Below, piece after piece: positions 17,243 through 26,610 of a DNA stretch of 64,000 bases. The position numbers and the translations under genes were made by a program. The notes beneath the pieces were generated by a model. That model did no database searches, was not told where the DNA came from, and was given only the letters and a program-made list of their open reading frames with translations. The DNA comes from Oligoflexus tunisiensis (lineage in GTDB: Bacteria; Bdellovibrionota_B; Oligoflexia; Oligoflexales; Oligoflexaceae), in NCBI RefSeq assembly GCF_001748245.1, contig NZ_BDFO01000001.1:2155345-2219344 (forward strand), written 5' to 3'. Positions within the stretch are counted from its first letter, which is position 1. Every line of letters begins with the position of its first letter.

Positions 17243-19837
17243 TTAGGCAGCCTGCATGCGAGCGCGGCCACGGCTCGCTGCTTCGAGTTCAGGGATATCA
17301 AGCACCAGAACCACTTCCCCATGGCCCAGGACCGCGCCGCCTGCCACGCAGGGGATATTGCGCATCAGAGGACCCATGGATTTGATCACCATCTCCTGCT
17401 GATTCAGGAGCTGATCCACCACGATGCCGGTGGGACGATCCGGTTGGCCAACCACCACCACAAAGAGCCTGTCGTTCTTGATGCGATTGCGTCTCTGGGA
17501 AACCTTGTTTTTGAGCAAATCGGAAATGCTGCCATCCTTGGAGCCCAGCGTCATGGCCTCGTCCAGGTGAATCAGCGGCAGCACGGTCTCCCTGAGTTTA
17601 TAGACCTCGGCCTCACCAACCCTTTGAATGTCCTTGGGCGCGATGCGAATGGATTCAATCACGGAGTTCAATGGAATCGCGAAGGTTTCGCCGCGGGAAC
17701 GAACCAGAAGGCTCTGGACGATCGCCAGCGTCAGAGGCAGACGGATGGTGATCGTGGTGCCGCGACCGGGCGCGCTGTCGAGTTCCAGCATGCCCTTGAG
17801 TTTCATGATCTGCTTTTTCACCACATCCATGCCCACACCGCGGCCGCTGATGTTGGTGACCTGATCGGCCGTGGAGAAGCCGGCTTCGAAAATAAGGTTG
17901 AGGCAATCGCGATCGGAGAGCTGAGTTTCCTCGCTGATCAATCCTTTTTCGATGGCCTTGCGGCGAATGACGGCGGGGTCCATGCCCTTGCCGTCGTCCT
18001 CGATCTTGATGACGATCTGATTGCCTTCCTGATGGGCGGACAGGTAAATTTTTCCCGTTGGATTTTTCCCAGCCGCCTTGCGAACCTCAGGCGTTTCGAT
18101 GCCGTGATCGCAGGAGTTCCGGATCAGGTGGATCAATGGATCACCGATCTGCTCGACCAGGGTTTTGTCGAGTTCCGCGGCTTCCCCTGTGATGATCAGG
18201 TCGATTTTCTTATTGAGGGAACGCGAGAGATCACGGATCACGCGCGTGAATTTGTTGAAGGCATTGCCAATAGGCACCATGCGGACCTTCATGATGATGT
18301 CCTGGATCTCATTCATATGGCGGCCGAAGAGCTGTACGGTTTCTGAGAAACTGCTGCCGAGTTTGATTTGCGGGAAGTTGGTCCGCAGATCCTCTTCGAT
18401 GCTCGCAAAGCGCGTGCGGTCGATCACGAGCTCACCCACGAGGTTGACCAGAACATCAAGACGTTCAAGGTCCACACGGATGGTGGACTGCTCGGTTTTC
18501 TTCGCGCCCTTGGGATCCTTCCGATCCTCATCCGGTCCGGCGGCGGCCGTTGCCGCGGCTTTGGTTGCAGCAGGGGCAGGGACTGGAGCCGGGGCGGCTT
18601 CCTTTTTCACGGGCGCGGGTGCCGGTGCAGGCGATGGTGCGGCGGCTGCGGCCGCGCCCTTTTTGGGAATGGCCTTGCCTTTCGCGGCATAGCTGAGCGC
18701 CCGGACCACCGGAGCGGTCTCCACCCCACAGGGGGAGCCATCCTTCACGGCCTGCAGGAGGCGGCGCAAAAGATCGATGCCCTGGAAGACGACGTCAATC
18801 GTCTCGGGTGTGGGGATGAGTTTATCCTTACGGATCAGATCGAAGAGATTTTCCATACGGTGCATCACGCGCTCGATGCCCTTGAAACCAAACATGCCCG
18901 AGCCACCTTTCAGAGTATGCGCGGCACGGAATATTTCCTCGATAATGGCCTTGTTGGTGGGATTCTGTTCCAAACGCAGAATGGCATCATCCACCGTTTG
19001 CATCAGCTCATCACTGTTCGTGATAAAGTCGCTGAGCATCGAGGGATCGGATTGGAAATCGTTGGGTTCCCACTCGGCGATTTCCTGACAGGCCTCGTCA
19101 TCGCCCGCATGGTCGGCCGGAGCCGGAGCGGCGGTTTTTGCGGCAGAAGCTGACGCTGCAGCCGGGGCTGTTGGTTCATCATCCATCTCCGCCAGAAGAC
19201 GCGCGGCCTCATCATCCCCCATGGGCTGGGCTGAAGCCGGGCTTTGGACTTTCAGATTGGGTTTTTTCGCGGGCGCTTCCATTTCAGCAAGCAAAGCGGC
19301 TGCTTCCTCATCGCTGAGTTCATCGCTGGAAGCGGGAGCCGGGGCTTCATCCATCTCGGCGAGGAGCGCAGCGGCTTCGTCATCGCTGAGTTCATTCGCT
19401 GGCGTTTTGGTTTTGGGACTGTCATCCATTTCCGCCATGAGAGCGACGGCTTCTTCTTCGCTGAGTTCATCGGCATCCTTGGGCGCTGGCGCTTTGGGGC
19501 TGTCATCCATTTCCGCCATGAGAGCGACGGCTTCTTCTTCGGTGAGTTCCGCCTCCAGATCCGCGGCCTTTTCATCCATCGACGCCATGAGTTTCATGGC
19601 TTCCTCATCGCTGAGTTCCGGTTCGGCCGCTGCCGTCTGCGGGATGGTCTTGCCCTGATGCAAGGCTGTCCAGCTCGACATGAGATCCAGCAGCTCACGG
19701 CTTTCATTGATCAGGTAAGTGAGTTCAGATGTGGGGCGCTCACCGGGTTTATGCAATACGCCGGTCAGCTGCTGTTCGAGCAGCGGCAGAATTTTTTTCA
19801 CCAATGATTCGATCGCGGTCTTGACCAGAGCATCCAT
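17243..19837 (-). CDS. cheA: Chemotaxis histidine kinase CheA with acidic motif array
   Basis: The protein has 864 residues. Residues 1-70 form an N-terminal helical region, followed by seven acidic motifs (75-257). The Hpt (P1) domain has His307 in AAHTLKGGSGMFG. An Ala/Pro-rich linker (about 390-450) leads to dimerisation helices (TIRVDLERLDVLVNLVGELV), then the ATPase domain with HLIRNSCDHGIE (570-581), DDGKGMD (614-620), GFSTADQVTNISGRGVGMD (653-671) and GRGTT. A CheW-like P5 domain fills 705-864. All kinase motifs are present, so it should be active. It lacks an obvious CheY-binding P2 domain; the motif array occupies the N-terminus instead. It lies 27 bases after the STAS-like gene and nine before cheW. 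Confidence 0.93.
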   Translation of the reverse strand: MDALVKTAIESLVKKILPLLEQQLTGVLHKPGERPTSELTYLINESRELLDLMSSWTALHQGKTIPQTAAAEPELSDEEAMKLMASMDEKAADLEAELTEEEAVALMAEMDDSPKAPAPKDADELSEEEAVALMAEMDDSPKTKTPANELSDDEAAALLAEMDEAPAPASSDELSDEEAAALLAEMEAPAKKPNLKVQSPASAQPMGDDEAARLLAEMDDEPTAPAAASASAAKTAAPAPADHAGDDEACQEIAEWEPNDFQSDPSMLSDFITNSDELMQTVDDAILRLEQNPTNKAIIEEIFRAAHTLKGGSGMFGFKGIERVMHRMENLFDLIRKDKLIPTPETIDVVFQGIDLLRRLLQAVKDGSPCGVETAPVVRALSYAAKGKAIPKKGAAAAAAPSPAPAPAPVKKEAAPAPVPAPAATKAAATAAAGPDEDRKDPKGAKKTEQSTIRVDLERLDVLVNLVGELVIDRTRFASIEEDLRTNFPQIKLGSSFSETVQLFGRHMNEIQDIIMKVRMVPIGNAFNKFTRVIRDLSRSLNKKIDLIITGEAAELDKTLVEQIGDPLIHLIRNSCDHGIETPEVRKAAGKNPTGKIYLSAHQEGNQIVIKIEDDGKGMDPAVIRRKAIEKGLISEETQLSDRDCLNLIFEAGFSTADQVTNISGRGVGMDVVKKQIMKLKGMLELDSAPGRGTTITIRLPLTLAIVQSLLVRSRGETFAIPLNSVIESIRIAPKDIQRVGEAEVYKLRETVLPLIHLDEAMTLGSKDGSISDLLKNKVSQRRNRIKNDRLFVVVVGQPDRPTGIVVDQLLNQQEMVIKSMGPLMRNIPCVAGGAVLGHGEVVLVLDIPELEAASRGRARMQAA
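19067..19615 (-). repeat. Seven-copy acidic helix motif in cheA
   Basis: Motifs of the form L-S-D/E-E-E-A-x-x-L-x-A-E-M-D recur at residues 75-88, 98-111, 125-138, 150-163, 174-187, 206-219 and, degenerate, 244-257. Copies two and three are near-identical including the following DDSPK. The spacers are Ala/Pro/Lys-rich. The pattern suggests amphipathic helices on a flexible linker, expanded by tandem duplication. Confidence 0.85.
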
Positions 19838-19864
19838 GCTCCCGCCCCTTCCTTGTCTGCCTTG

Positions 19865-20371
19865 CTATCCCGCTCGTGGCAGTGCGACGATGAACTGAAA
19901 GTAACTTTCTTCCAAGGCATCGAACTCCAGAGTGCGACCGCAGTCGCATTTGAAGGTCGGTGCAATCAATTGTTTCAGCGTGCTCAGGTGCTCGCGCACG
20001 TTGATGAGCTTGATCTGCTCCTGCCCGCACTGACAGTAGTAGGGCGCGAAGAAGGATTCCACCACACCCCCACCGAGCGAGTTCGGGACCATATTGATCT
20101 GATCAATGGACGAGACGCTGCACTCATAAAAGGAAAGTGCACCGCCCTTCGACAGGTCGCTGATCAGCTGAATCCATTCCCGAATACCACAGGAATTGAA
20201 ATTGCCCACATCCTTGAGATGGATCCGGATGCTCTGGCATCTGATGCGTGGAACGTCCTTATGCCTGAAATTTTCGTCGATGTCCCCGACCACCGTGTAA
20301 TCCACGACGTCGGCCTCTTCGGCGATCTCAAACCGCAGGTTGTTGAAATTAATAGTCTTTTTCTGTGCCAT
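19865..20371 (-). CDS. STAS-like protein with paired CxC motifs
   Basis: The protein has 168 residues from ATG 20369-20371, with AGGGA upstream and protein start MAQKKTINFNN. Residues 1-75 look like a STAS (anti-anti-sigma) fold: VVDYTVVGDIDENF followed by IRIHLKDVGNFNSCGIREWI, where NSCG replaces the usual DSSG. Ser at this place is the phosphorylation site in classical STAS proteins. The second half has CQCG and CDCG about 35 residues apart, a likely zinc-binding module. It is the first gene of the STAS-cheA-cheW operon, suggesting a regulatory or adaptor role in this chemosensory pathway. Confidence 0.65.
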   Translation of the reverse strand: MAQKKTINFNNLRFEIAEEADVVDYTVVGDIDENFRHKDVPRIRCQSIRIHLKDVGNFNSCGIREWIQLISDLSKGGALSFYECSVSSIDQINMVPNSLGGGVVESFFAPYYCQCGQEQIKLINVREHLSTLKQLIAPTFKCDCGRTLEFDALEESYFQFIVALPRAG

Positions 20372-20480
20372 AGGCAATCCCTGCTTTCCGACGATGATGA
20401 TTTGCATCGTAGGACGGATCGGAACTTTAGAGAGAAACTTGAGGGCTGGTTTCACAAATAAAATTGGGGGCTTGGAGGAG

Positions 20481-20506
20481 GGTTCCAGGCCGGACGACCT
20501 GGAACC
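20481..20506 (-). terminator. Hairpin after the multidomain carboxylase gene
   Basis: GGTTCCAGG (20481-20489) and CCTGGAACC (20498-20506) form a perfect nine-base stem with an eight-base loop, about 20 bases beyond the carboxylase stop. Pyrimidine-rich sequence but no long T-run follows on the minus strand. Confidence 0.55.
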
Positions 20507-20527
20507 ACCGGGCTTTAACCCATGAAA

Positions 20528-23500
20528 TCAATTGCGGGACTGGGACAGGTAGGATTTGATGCCATCCTCAAGCTGCTGCTTGATGTAAGGCCGCAGCTGT
20601 GAAGCCTGCAGAATGTCATCAATGGAGCCCACCTTCAGAGCACGCTCGACCGTGTGAATCTTTTCAAATTCCAGGGCGACCTTGGCCTGATGCTCCAGAT
20701 GCACCGTCTGATAGATGTCATCATACTGGGTCTTGGTCAGCTCATCCTTTTTCAGGCGCGCCTGCGCTTCGACGATCTGAGGATCCGCGAAGGTGTTCTT
20801 CAGAACCTGACGTGGGAAGACCACGGCCGCAGCCGGAGCACCCCCGATCACCGAGGCATAGGTGGCCTCCAGAGCGGCGACACGCATGCTGGGATTCAAG
20901 GTTTTTGAGAACACCACATAGGCTCCCCCGTGATAACGGGCGACCACGATAAAGATCAAAGGACCCTTGAAATTCACCACGGCACGACCGATCTCAGCCC
21001 CGTATTCCAGCTGCAGACGCCGCAGGGATTCGGGTGAACCATCGAAGCCGGAAAGGTTGGCGAGGATCACGACCGGCAGCTGCTCGCTGAAGGCATTGAT
21101 GGCACGCGCGACCTTTTTCGAGGACAGAGGGAACAGGGTTCCGCCGGTCCACATATCCGGTCCATCGTTCGGGAAGTCGCCGAAGCGTTTCACCGGACGG
21201 CTTTCAATTCCGATCATGCCGACCGGATAGCCGCACACCTGGGTTTCCCAGATGATGGCGGTTTCCGCATCGCGCATGGTCTGCCAGCGTTCCAGACAGT
21301 CGGCATCCTGGTCACGGACGGCCAGCATCACCTGCCGCATATCGAAGGGCTTTTTGCGCTCCGCATTCGTCGGGCCAAGGATATCGCCAACTGTTTTGAA
21401 GTTCTGACCGAGATTGTCCTGGTAAGGGAACGTGCAGACATTACGATCGGCAGGATCCTTGGTCGGCAGACGCGTCCCGTAAGGTCTTTGTTTCGAGACC
21501 ATGGTAATTCGATAGTGGCGGAAGAGGAGACGATAGGCTTCCGCGAGGTCCTTGACGCGGAACTGCGCCTGACCGTTGGGAGCCATGATGCGCTCCACCC
21601 CGCCGATGCCGATGTTGTCCTCGGCCGACACACTGCCCGAAAAGTCGAGAGCCTTTTTCCCGGTGAGCACCATGGAACCCGTCTCGGTCATGATCAGGAT
21701 ACCTTTGGTATGCATGAGCATGGTTGCCTCAGCGTTCCAGTAGGACTGGGCTCCCACGTTGATACCGGCGACGATGATGTTGATCTCACCGCCCTGTTGC
21801 GTGAACTCGATGATGCGCCGCAACACGCGTGCGGTCCAGTCGAGGTTTTCTGTTCCGGTGTTCATATCGATCGCAGCACCAGAGGAAACCGGCACCCATT
21901 CCACCGGCAGAAGTTCCGCTTCGGCCATATCAATCGCAGCAATCACGCGGCGGCATTCATCCTCCGCGAGCGAGCCCAGATCGCGGGTTGGGTCACCAAG
22001 GATGATGATGCGTTCATACAGAGTGCCATCGGGATCGCGGTTTTGAATGCGACCGAAGACTATTTTACTGTGGTTCTGACCCGGCGCGCGGCCTTCCACG
22101 GCCACCGTATGCTGCTGCCCGCTGGCGTCGAACTGGATGTCATATTCCAGGAACGAACCCTGAGGGAATTCCGTGCGGGACGGATTGGTCAGCATGCTGA
22201 TCACTTCATACGGATAAGGACTCTGCAGACGCAGAGCGTTGACGACCTTGCTCGCATAAGGATCGAGGGGTTTCAGGGCTTCCCGGGATGGCAGACGACC
22301 GCGCACGCTGTACTGCGTGGCGAAGTTTTCCACCAGCACTTCGGTTTCGATCGCCCGGTTCTGGCGGGTGAGGACCTTGGTGTAGATGACCATTTTTTCC
22401 AGACCCACGCCTTCCACGAGGCCGGCGATCCGCTTGGGATATTCGCCGATCTGGTCGAGGCGCAGAGGATGCGTGTGGCCGATGTGCACCACGATCCGGT
22501 TCCAGTAGTAACTGCGCTTGGTGCGGGCCTGCTGCTCGCGGATCACCTTCACAGCTTCCAGCACACCGTATTCGAACTGGCTGATGCGCTCGATCACCTG
22601 CTCTTCGTTCAGATCGATCTTGGTCTCGGGGACTTCGATAAAGGCGAAGAGGCGCTGATCCTTGGCGTTCTCCTTGGCCTCGAGCTTCATCACATGCACG
22701 TAGCGGCTGTTATAGAGCAGCTCAAGATCGAAGTTCACCAGACGGTCCAGGCGCAATTCACGGAAGCGCAGCGGACTGAAGGCGCGACGGCGGATATCCT
22801 CGGACCATTCGTTGTTGGCGTAATGGAAGGAGCGATAGGCGTAATCGCTTTCACGCACAAGACCCAGGCTGCAGAGTTCCACGGGCAGCGGGAATTTCGC
22901 CAGGTGATTGCTGTAAACCAGCTCCGGCTGTCCCGAGCTGCGCCGCACGAAAATCAGACACTCCAGGTATTCACCGGGTTCGCGCTTCAAAACGGTTTTC
23001 AGCCAGTCGAGCGAACCAAAGAAATCATCCTCTTCCAGTATGGTCACCACACTCTGGATGTTCTGGCCCTGCTTATGGCTTTGCACCTGATAAAGGAGCT
23101 GGCCCTTGTGTTCCAGCAGCTGACCACGATCGAAGATGCGATCGCGGTTCATCCGCCGGGTGAGCAGTTCCAAAATGGTTTTGGCCCGCGGCGAACGACG
23201 GTCGTAAATCGACACAAGATAGCTCACGATCTGATGACCGGACTCGATGATGTCGGCCAGGAGTTTGGGATCCTTGTTGTGGCCTTCGAGCACCGGCTCC
23301 AGAACTTCGACCAGCTGCTGCTTGCGGCGGGCCTGCATCTGCTCCTGGAAGAGGCGATCCACCAGTTCATAGCGAATATAAACCGCGGCATCGACCAGCG
23401 AGTTGCTGGTGCGACCGACGTTGATGAGATCCCCGAGCAGGTCGGAGAAGGCGCCGACATCGGTAAACTCGCGGGCGTCGCTGTAGAGTTTTTGCAAGGT

Positions 23501-26047
23501 CAAAAGGCTCTGACGCATCAGGTCCATCGTCTGCCGGCTGTTGGCCTGGGCTTTGTAGAGATGGAAGAGGGCGCGGGTTGTGGCGGCATAATCCTTGGGT
23601 TCAGCCCAGGAATAAATGCGAATCGCCTGCTCCAGGCGCTTCAGGAACGTACCGGGCAGACCCTTTTCCCGATCCTCACGTCGCATGAGGTAATGCATCA
23701 GACATTCATAAACGTCCGTCGTGCGGGAACCATCACTGTCGCTGTGATCATTCTGGAAAAGCTTCTGCACGGTGATGAAGGTCCGCAAGGAGTTCATCAG
23801 CAGATCCGCAAAAGCCGGCTTGAATTCCGGATGATCCGTCAGGAAGGTTTCAATGCGCTGCAGCGCCTTGCCCACGGGCTTGGTGTAATCGTAGCCGATG
23901 AAGATGGCCGAATAATCCCGGGACAGATGCGTCCAGGTTTCCTTCAGCTCTTCCGGTGTGGCTGGCTGGTTCGGGACGGCCAGGCGTGTATAGTCGATGA
24001 TGCTGGCGGTTTCCTTCTCGGCGTTGTCCTTGCTCTGGCGATTGCTCTCCGTTTCCAGATCGACCAGAGCCTGACCCGCGGCCACCTGCTCACCGGCCTT
24101 GACGTTGACCCCACACACGATGCCGTCCTCGGGGGCCGTGACCGCCATTTCCATTTTCATAGCTTCGAGGGTGAGGAGCAGATCACCCTTCTTCACCTTC
24201 TGGCCTTCCTGGACATCGACCGTCAGCACCACGCTGGGCGAAGGCGCTGCGATCTTGCCACCGGTATCGAAGGGCAGCATATAGGGGAAGCCTTCGACTT
24301 CGCACTGCAGAGCGTTCGTACGCGGAACAATCTGCATCTTATATTTGCGACCACCGGCTTTCAGAACGATCTCATGACCCCAGTTCACATATTCCACTTC
24401 AACGGACTTGCCGTCGATGCTGATGTGATAGAAGGGTTCACCCACGGCTTTCACGTGGATCTGATACTTGTGGCCGCGAAGGCTCAGGGACAGTTCCATG
24501 CCGAGGTCAGGCATCTGACGGGGCGAGCTGTAGCGGCGGACTTTTTCGGTGAAGTTTTCAAACTCATGCCGATATTCCTGCTCGTACTGATAAATCACAG
24601 CGCCGAGCAGCGCGATGTCCCACTGGTTTTTGCCGGCCTTGCGTTCCGGGCTGCCGAGGAAGCCTTCGACGAAGTCGGTCTGCACGCCGCCTTCCCTGAT
24701 TTTGGGATTGGCGAGCAGTTCGAGCAGGAAACCCTGGTTGGTCGTGCCGTTTTCAATTTCAATTTGCAGTTCAGAAAGGGCGCGATTCAGACGAGCCATG
24801 GTTGCCGCACGGTTCGGGCCGTAGGCGATGATCTTGGCAATCATCGAATCGAATTCACGCGGAATGCGGCTGCCCCACTCAAAGCCCGAATCGATCCGGA
24901 TGCCCGGCAGGGTCGGCGGCAGAAAGCGCCGAATGCGGCCCGGGGTGGGCGCAAATTTCTGATCGGGATCTTCCGCGTTCAAACGCACTTCGATCACATG
25001 ACCGCGTGGGTTTTTGGGAACGTTGTCGAGCACCTCACCAAGGGCCGTGCGCAGCTGAAGATGCACAAGGTCGACCTGGAAGAGCTCCTCGGTAATGGGA
25101 TGCTCCACCTGCAGGCGGGTGTTCACTTCCATGAAGAAGGCTTCCTCGCGGTCGATGTCGTAGAGATACTCGACCGTGCCCGCCCCATGATATCCGGCGG
25201 CTTTCAGAAGACGGGCGGCCGAGGCCTCAACTTCCTTCATGCGCTCGGGATTCAGGTGCGCAGGCGGGGTTTCCTCGATAATTTTTTGGTTGTTGCGTTG
25301 CACGGAACAGTCCCGCACCCCGAAGGTATGCACGTTGCCGTGATAATCCGCGAGACACTGCACTTCCAGGTGACGGCCGCGAACGACCAGGGCTTCCATG
25401 AAGATCACCCGGTTGCCGAAGAAGCGGAAAATTTCATCCGACACGGAACGGAACTGCTGCGGCAGCTCCTCGGGGGTAAAGACCTTGCGAATCCCGCGGC
25501 CCCCACCGCCGTTCGCGGATTTCAAAATCACCGGATAGCCGATGCGCTCGGCCACCTGCTGGGCATGTTCCAGATTTTCCAAAGGCGCGCCGCTCCATGG
25601 GCAGGTGGGCACCTTCGACTGATCGGCAATTTCCTTGGCTTTGATTTTATCACCGAGACGATCCATGGCTTCCGCCGTGGGACCAATCAGAACGAGATCG
25701 TTCTGTTCGAGCAAGGCGGCAAAGTCAGCGTTCTCGGCCACGAAGCCCCAGCCCACCCAGACGCCACTGCATGCCGTTTGCTGCAGGGCATTCAAAAGGA
25801 AAGGGCAATTGAGATAAGCGCTGCCCGTCAAGTCCCCGAAACCGGGAAAGGAGGACAGAGCAAAAGCGTGATCGGCTTCCTTGACAAAGAGGGCGTCGTT
25901 CTCTGTATCCAGATAAAAGGCGACGGTTTCAAATTGAGTCCCATACAGCGTGTTGAATTCCTTCGCTGCCCGGATGAAGCGAACGGCGGCTTCACCACGA
26001 TTTATGATCCCGATTCTGGCATGTCGTGAGAGTTGTTTCCGATTCAA
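20528..26047 (-). CDS. Single-chain biotin-dependent acyl-CoA carboxylase, eukaryotic ACC layout
   Basis: The protein has about 1839 residues from a TTG at 26045-26047 (AGGA eight bases upstream); eight extra codons precede it from TTG 26071. In the longer numbering, biotin carboxylase spans about 17-510 (glycine loop SANGGGGRGIRKV at 185-197; EVNTRLQVEHPITE at 315-328). Biotinyl carrier is about 605-675 with EAMKMEM, Lys639 biotinylated. A roughly 600-residue central region (690-1290) has no usual bacterial counterpart. The carboxyltransferase is about 1295-1830 (YDIQFDA, IIVAGINVGAQSYWNAEA, GIGGVERIMAPNGQA, IFIVVARYHGGAYVVFS). This BC-BCCP-central-CT order is that of eukaryotic acetyl-CoA carboxylase. 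It probably makes malonyl-CoA for fatty acid synthesis, though another acyl-CoA substrate is possible. A palindrome lies upstream. Confidence 0.88.
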   Translation of the reverse strand: MNRKQLSRHARIGIINRGEAAVRFIRAAKEFNTLYGTQFETVAFYLDTENDALFVKEADHAFALSSFPGFGDLTGSAYLNCPFLLNALQQTACSGVWVGWGFVAENADFAALLEQNDLVLIGPTAEAMDRLGDKIKAKEIADQSKVPTCPWSGAPLENLEHAQQVAERIGYPVILKSANGGGGRGIRKVFTPEELPQQFRSVSDEIFRFFGNRVIFMEALVVRGRHLEVQCLADYHGNVHTFGVRDCSVQRNNQKIIEETPPAHLNPERMKEVEASAARLLKAAGYHGAGTVEYLYDIDREEAFFMEVNTRLQVEHPITEELFQVDLVHLQLRTALGEVLDNVPKNPRGHVIEVRLNAEDPDQKFAPTPGRIRRFLPPTLPGIRIDSGFEWGSRIPREFDSMIAKIIAYGPNRAATMARLNRALSELQIEIENGTTNQGFLLELLANPKIREGGVQTDFVEGFLGSPERKAGKNQWDIALLGAVIYQYEQEYRHEFENFTEKVRRYSSPRQMPDLGMELSLSLRGHKYQIHVKAVGEPFYHISIDGKSVEVEYVNWGHEIVLKAGGRKYKMQIVPRTNALQCEVEGFPYMLPFDTGGKIAAPSPSVVLTVDVQEGQKVKKGDLLLTLEAMKMEMAVTAPEDGIVCGVNVKAGEQVAAGQALVDLETESNRQSKDNAEKETASIIDYTRLAVPNQPATPEELKETWTHLSRDYSAIFIGYDYTKPVGKALQRIETFLTDHPEFKPAFADLLMNSLRTFITVQKLFQNDHSDSDGSRTTDVYECLMHYLMRREDREKGLPGTFLKRLEQAIRIYSWAEPKDYAATTRALFHLYKAQANSRQTMDLMRQSLLTLQKLYSDAREFTDVGAFSDLLGDLINVGRTSNSLVDAAVYIRYELVDRLFQEQMQARRKQQLVEVLEPVLEGHNKDPKLLADIIESGHQIVSYLVSIYDRRSPRAKTILELLTRRMNRDRIFDRGQLLEHKGQLLYQVQSHKQGQNIQSVVTILEEDDFFGSLDWLKTVLKREPGEYLECLIFVRRSSGQPELVYSNHLAKFPLPVELCSLGLVRESDYAYRSFHYANNEWSEDIRRRAFSPLRFRELRLDRLVNFDLELLYNSRYVHVMKLEAKENAKDQRLFAFIEVPETKIDLNEEQVIERISQFEYGVLEAVKVIREQQARTKRSYYWNRIVVHIGHTHPLRLDQIGEYPKRIAGLVEGVGLEKMVIYTKVLTRQNRAIETEVLVENFATQYSVRGRLPSREALKPLDPYASKVVNALRLQSPYPYEVISMLTNPSRTEFPQGSFLEYDIQFDASGQQHTVAVEGRAPGQNHSKIVFGRIQNRDPDGTLYERIIILGDPTRDLGSLAEDECRRVIAAIDMAEAELLPVEWVPVSSGAAIDMNTGTENLDWTARVLRRIIEFTQQGGEINIIVAGINVGAQSYWNAEATMLMHTKGILIMTETGSMVLTGKKALDFSGSVSAEDNIGIGGVERIMAPNGQAQFRVKDLAEAYRLLFRHYRITMVSKQRPYGTRLPTKDPADRNVCTFPYQDNLGQNFKTVGDILGPTNAERKKPFDMRQVMLAVRDQDADCLERWQTMRDAETAIIWETQVCGYPVGMIGIESRPVKRFGDFPNDGPDMWTGGTLFPLSSKKVARAINAFSEQLPVVILANLSGFDGSPESLRRLQLEYGAEIGRAVVNFKGPLIFIVVARYHGGAYVVFSKTLNPSMRVAALEATYASVIGGAPAAAVVFPRQVLKNTFADPQIVEAQARLKKDELTKTQYDDIYQTVHLEHQAKVALEFEKIHTVERALKVGSIDDILQASQLRPYIKQQLEDGIKSYLSQSRN

Positions 26048-26112
26048 GGCCTCGTTCCTTTTTTTAATCAAAGAAAAGCTGCTAACAGGGGCGGCTGTTC
26101 TGCAAGCTTATG

Positions 26113-26132
26113 CTTAATAGGAACCTATTAAG
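26113..26132. promoter_or_regulatory. Perfect 9-2-9 palindrome, probable operator of the carboxylase gene
   Basis: CTTAATAGGAACCTATTAAG is a perfect inverted repeat (9-base arms, AA centre) 65 bases upstream of the favoured TTG start. The compact two-base spacer is typical of dimeric repressor sites such as TetR- or FapR-type lipid regulators, and unlike a transcription terminator. Which regulator binds is unknown. Confidence 0.6.
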
Positions 26133-26610
26133 AAGATTTGAAAGGAAAAAATCCAGTGAAAAGGTGTGAGCTGGCAGCCTGTGAAACGGAGCTGAAGCCG
26201 GAATCGCATGAACCCGGGTCCAGGACGAGCTGGCCCGGCGCATAGCACAGTTTGCATGCTTGATATCCGTTGGAAGATACTGGTATTTTTGTGACAGCCC
26301 TCATGAAATAAAGACCAGGCTCAAATTCCGTAAATTTTTACGGGATAAATTCCCTCAGTGGTTTCGAATAAGGCGTAGTGAGCTAGCGCCCGGGGTCCAT
26401 GCCATTAATGGAGCGGTGTCACTCAAACGGATAAGGAGGGTGTCGGCCGCAAGTTGTCTTCCCTTTCTGTCGCTGCATCCCCACAGACTTAAATCCCCTC
26501 CGCCGCGGCGAGGAACGAAAACCCGGATCAAACCTGGGTTTCGAATTCTGGCACAAGGTCTGCTGTAGGGTCGCTTTTTCCAGCGACCTCAACCTGGAGC
26601 GACTGTACTT
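26133..26610. other. Intergenic region with two further inverted repeats
   Basis: No convincing gene lies between the carboxylase and the glycosidase lipoprotein. CCGTAAA/TTTACGG (26328-26334 and 26337-26343) is a second compact palindrome with a TT centre. GGTCGCT/AGCGACC (26569-26575 and 26582-26588) with a TTTTCC loop is a hairpin 22 bases upstream of the glycosidase ATG and could affect its translation. Divergent promoters should lie here, but I see no strong hexamer pair. Confidence 0.45.

Noticed and set aside
21488..26029. Plus-strand open frame of about 1500 codons
   Set aside because: It is the exact antisense of the carboxylase gene, whose domains are intact; the opposite frame is open because of codon bias and shows no domains.
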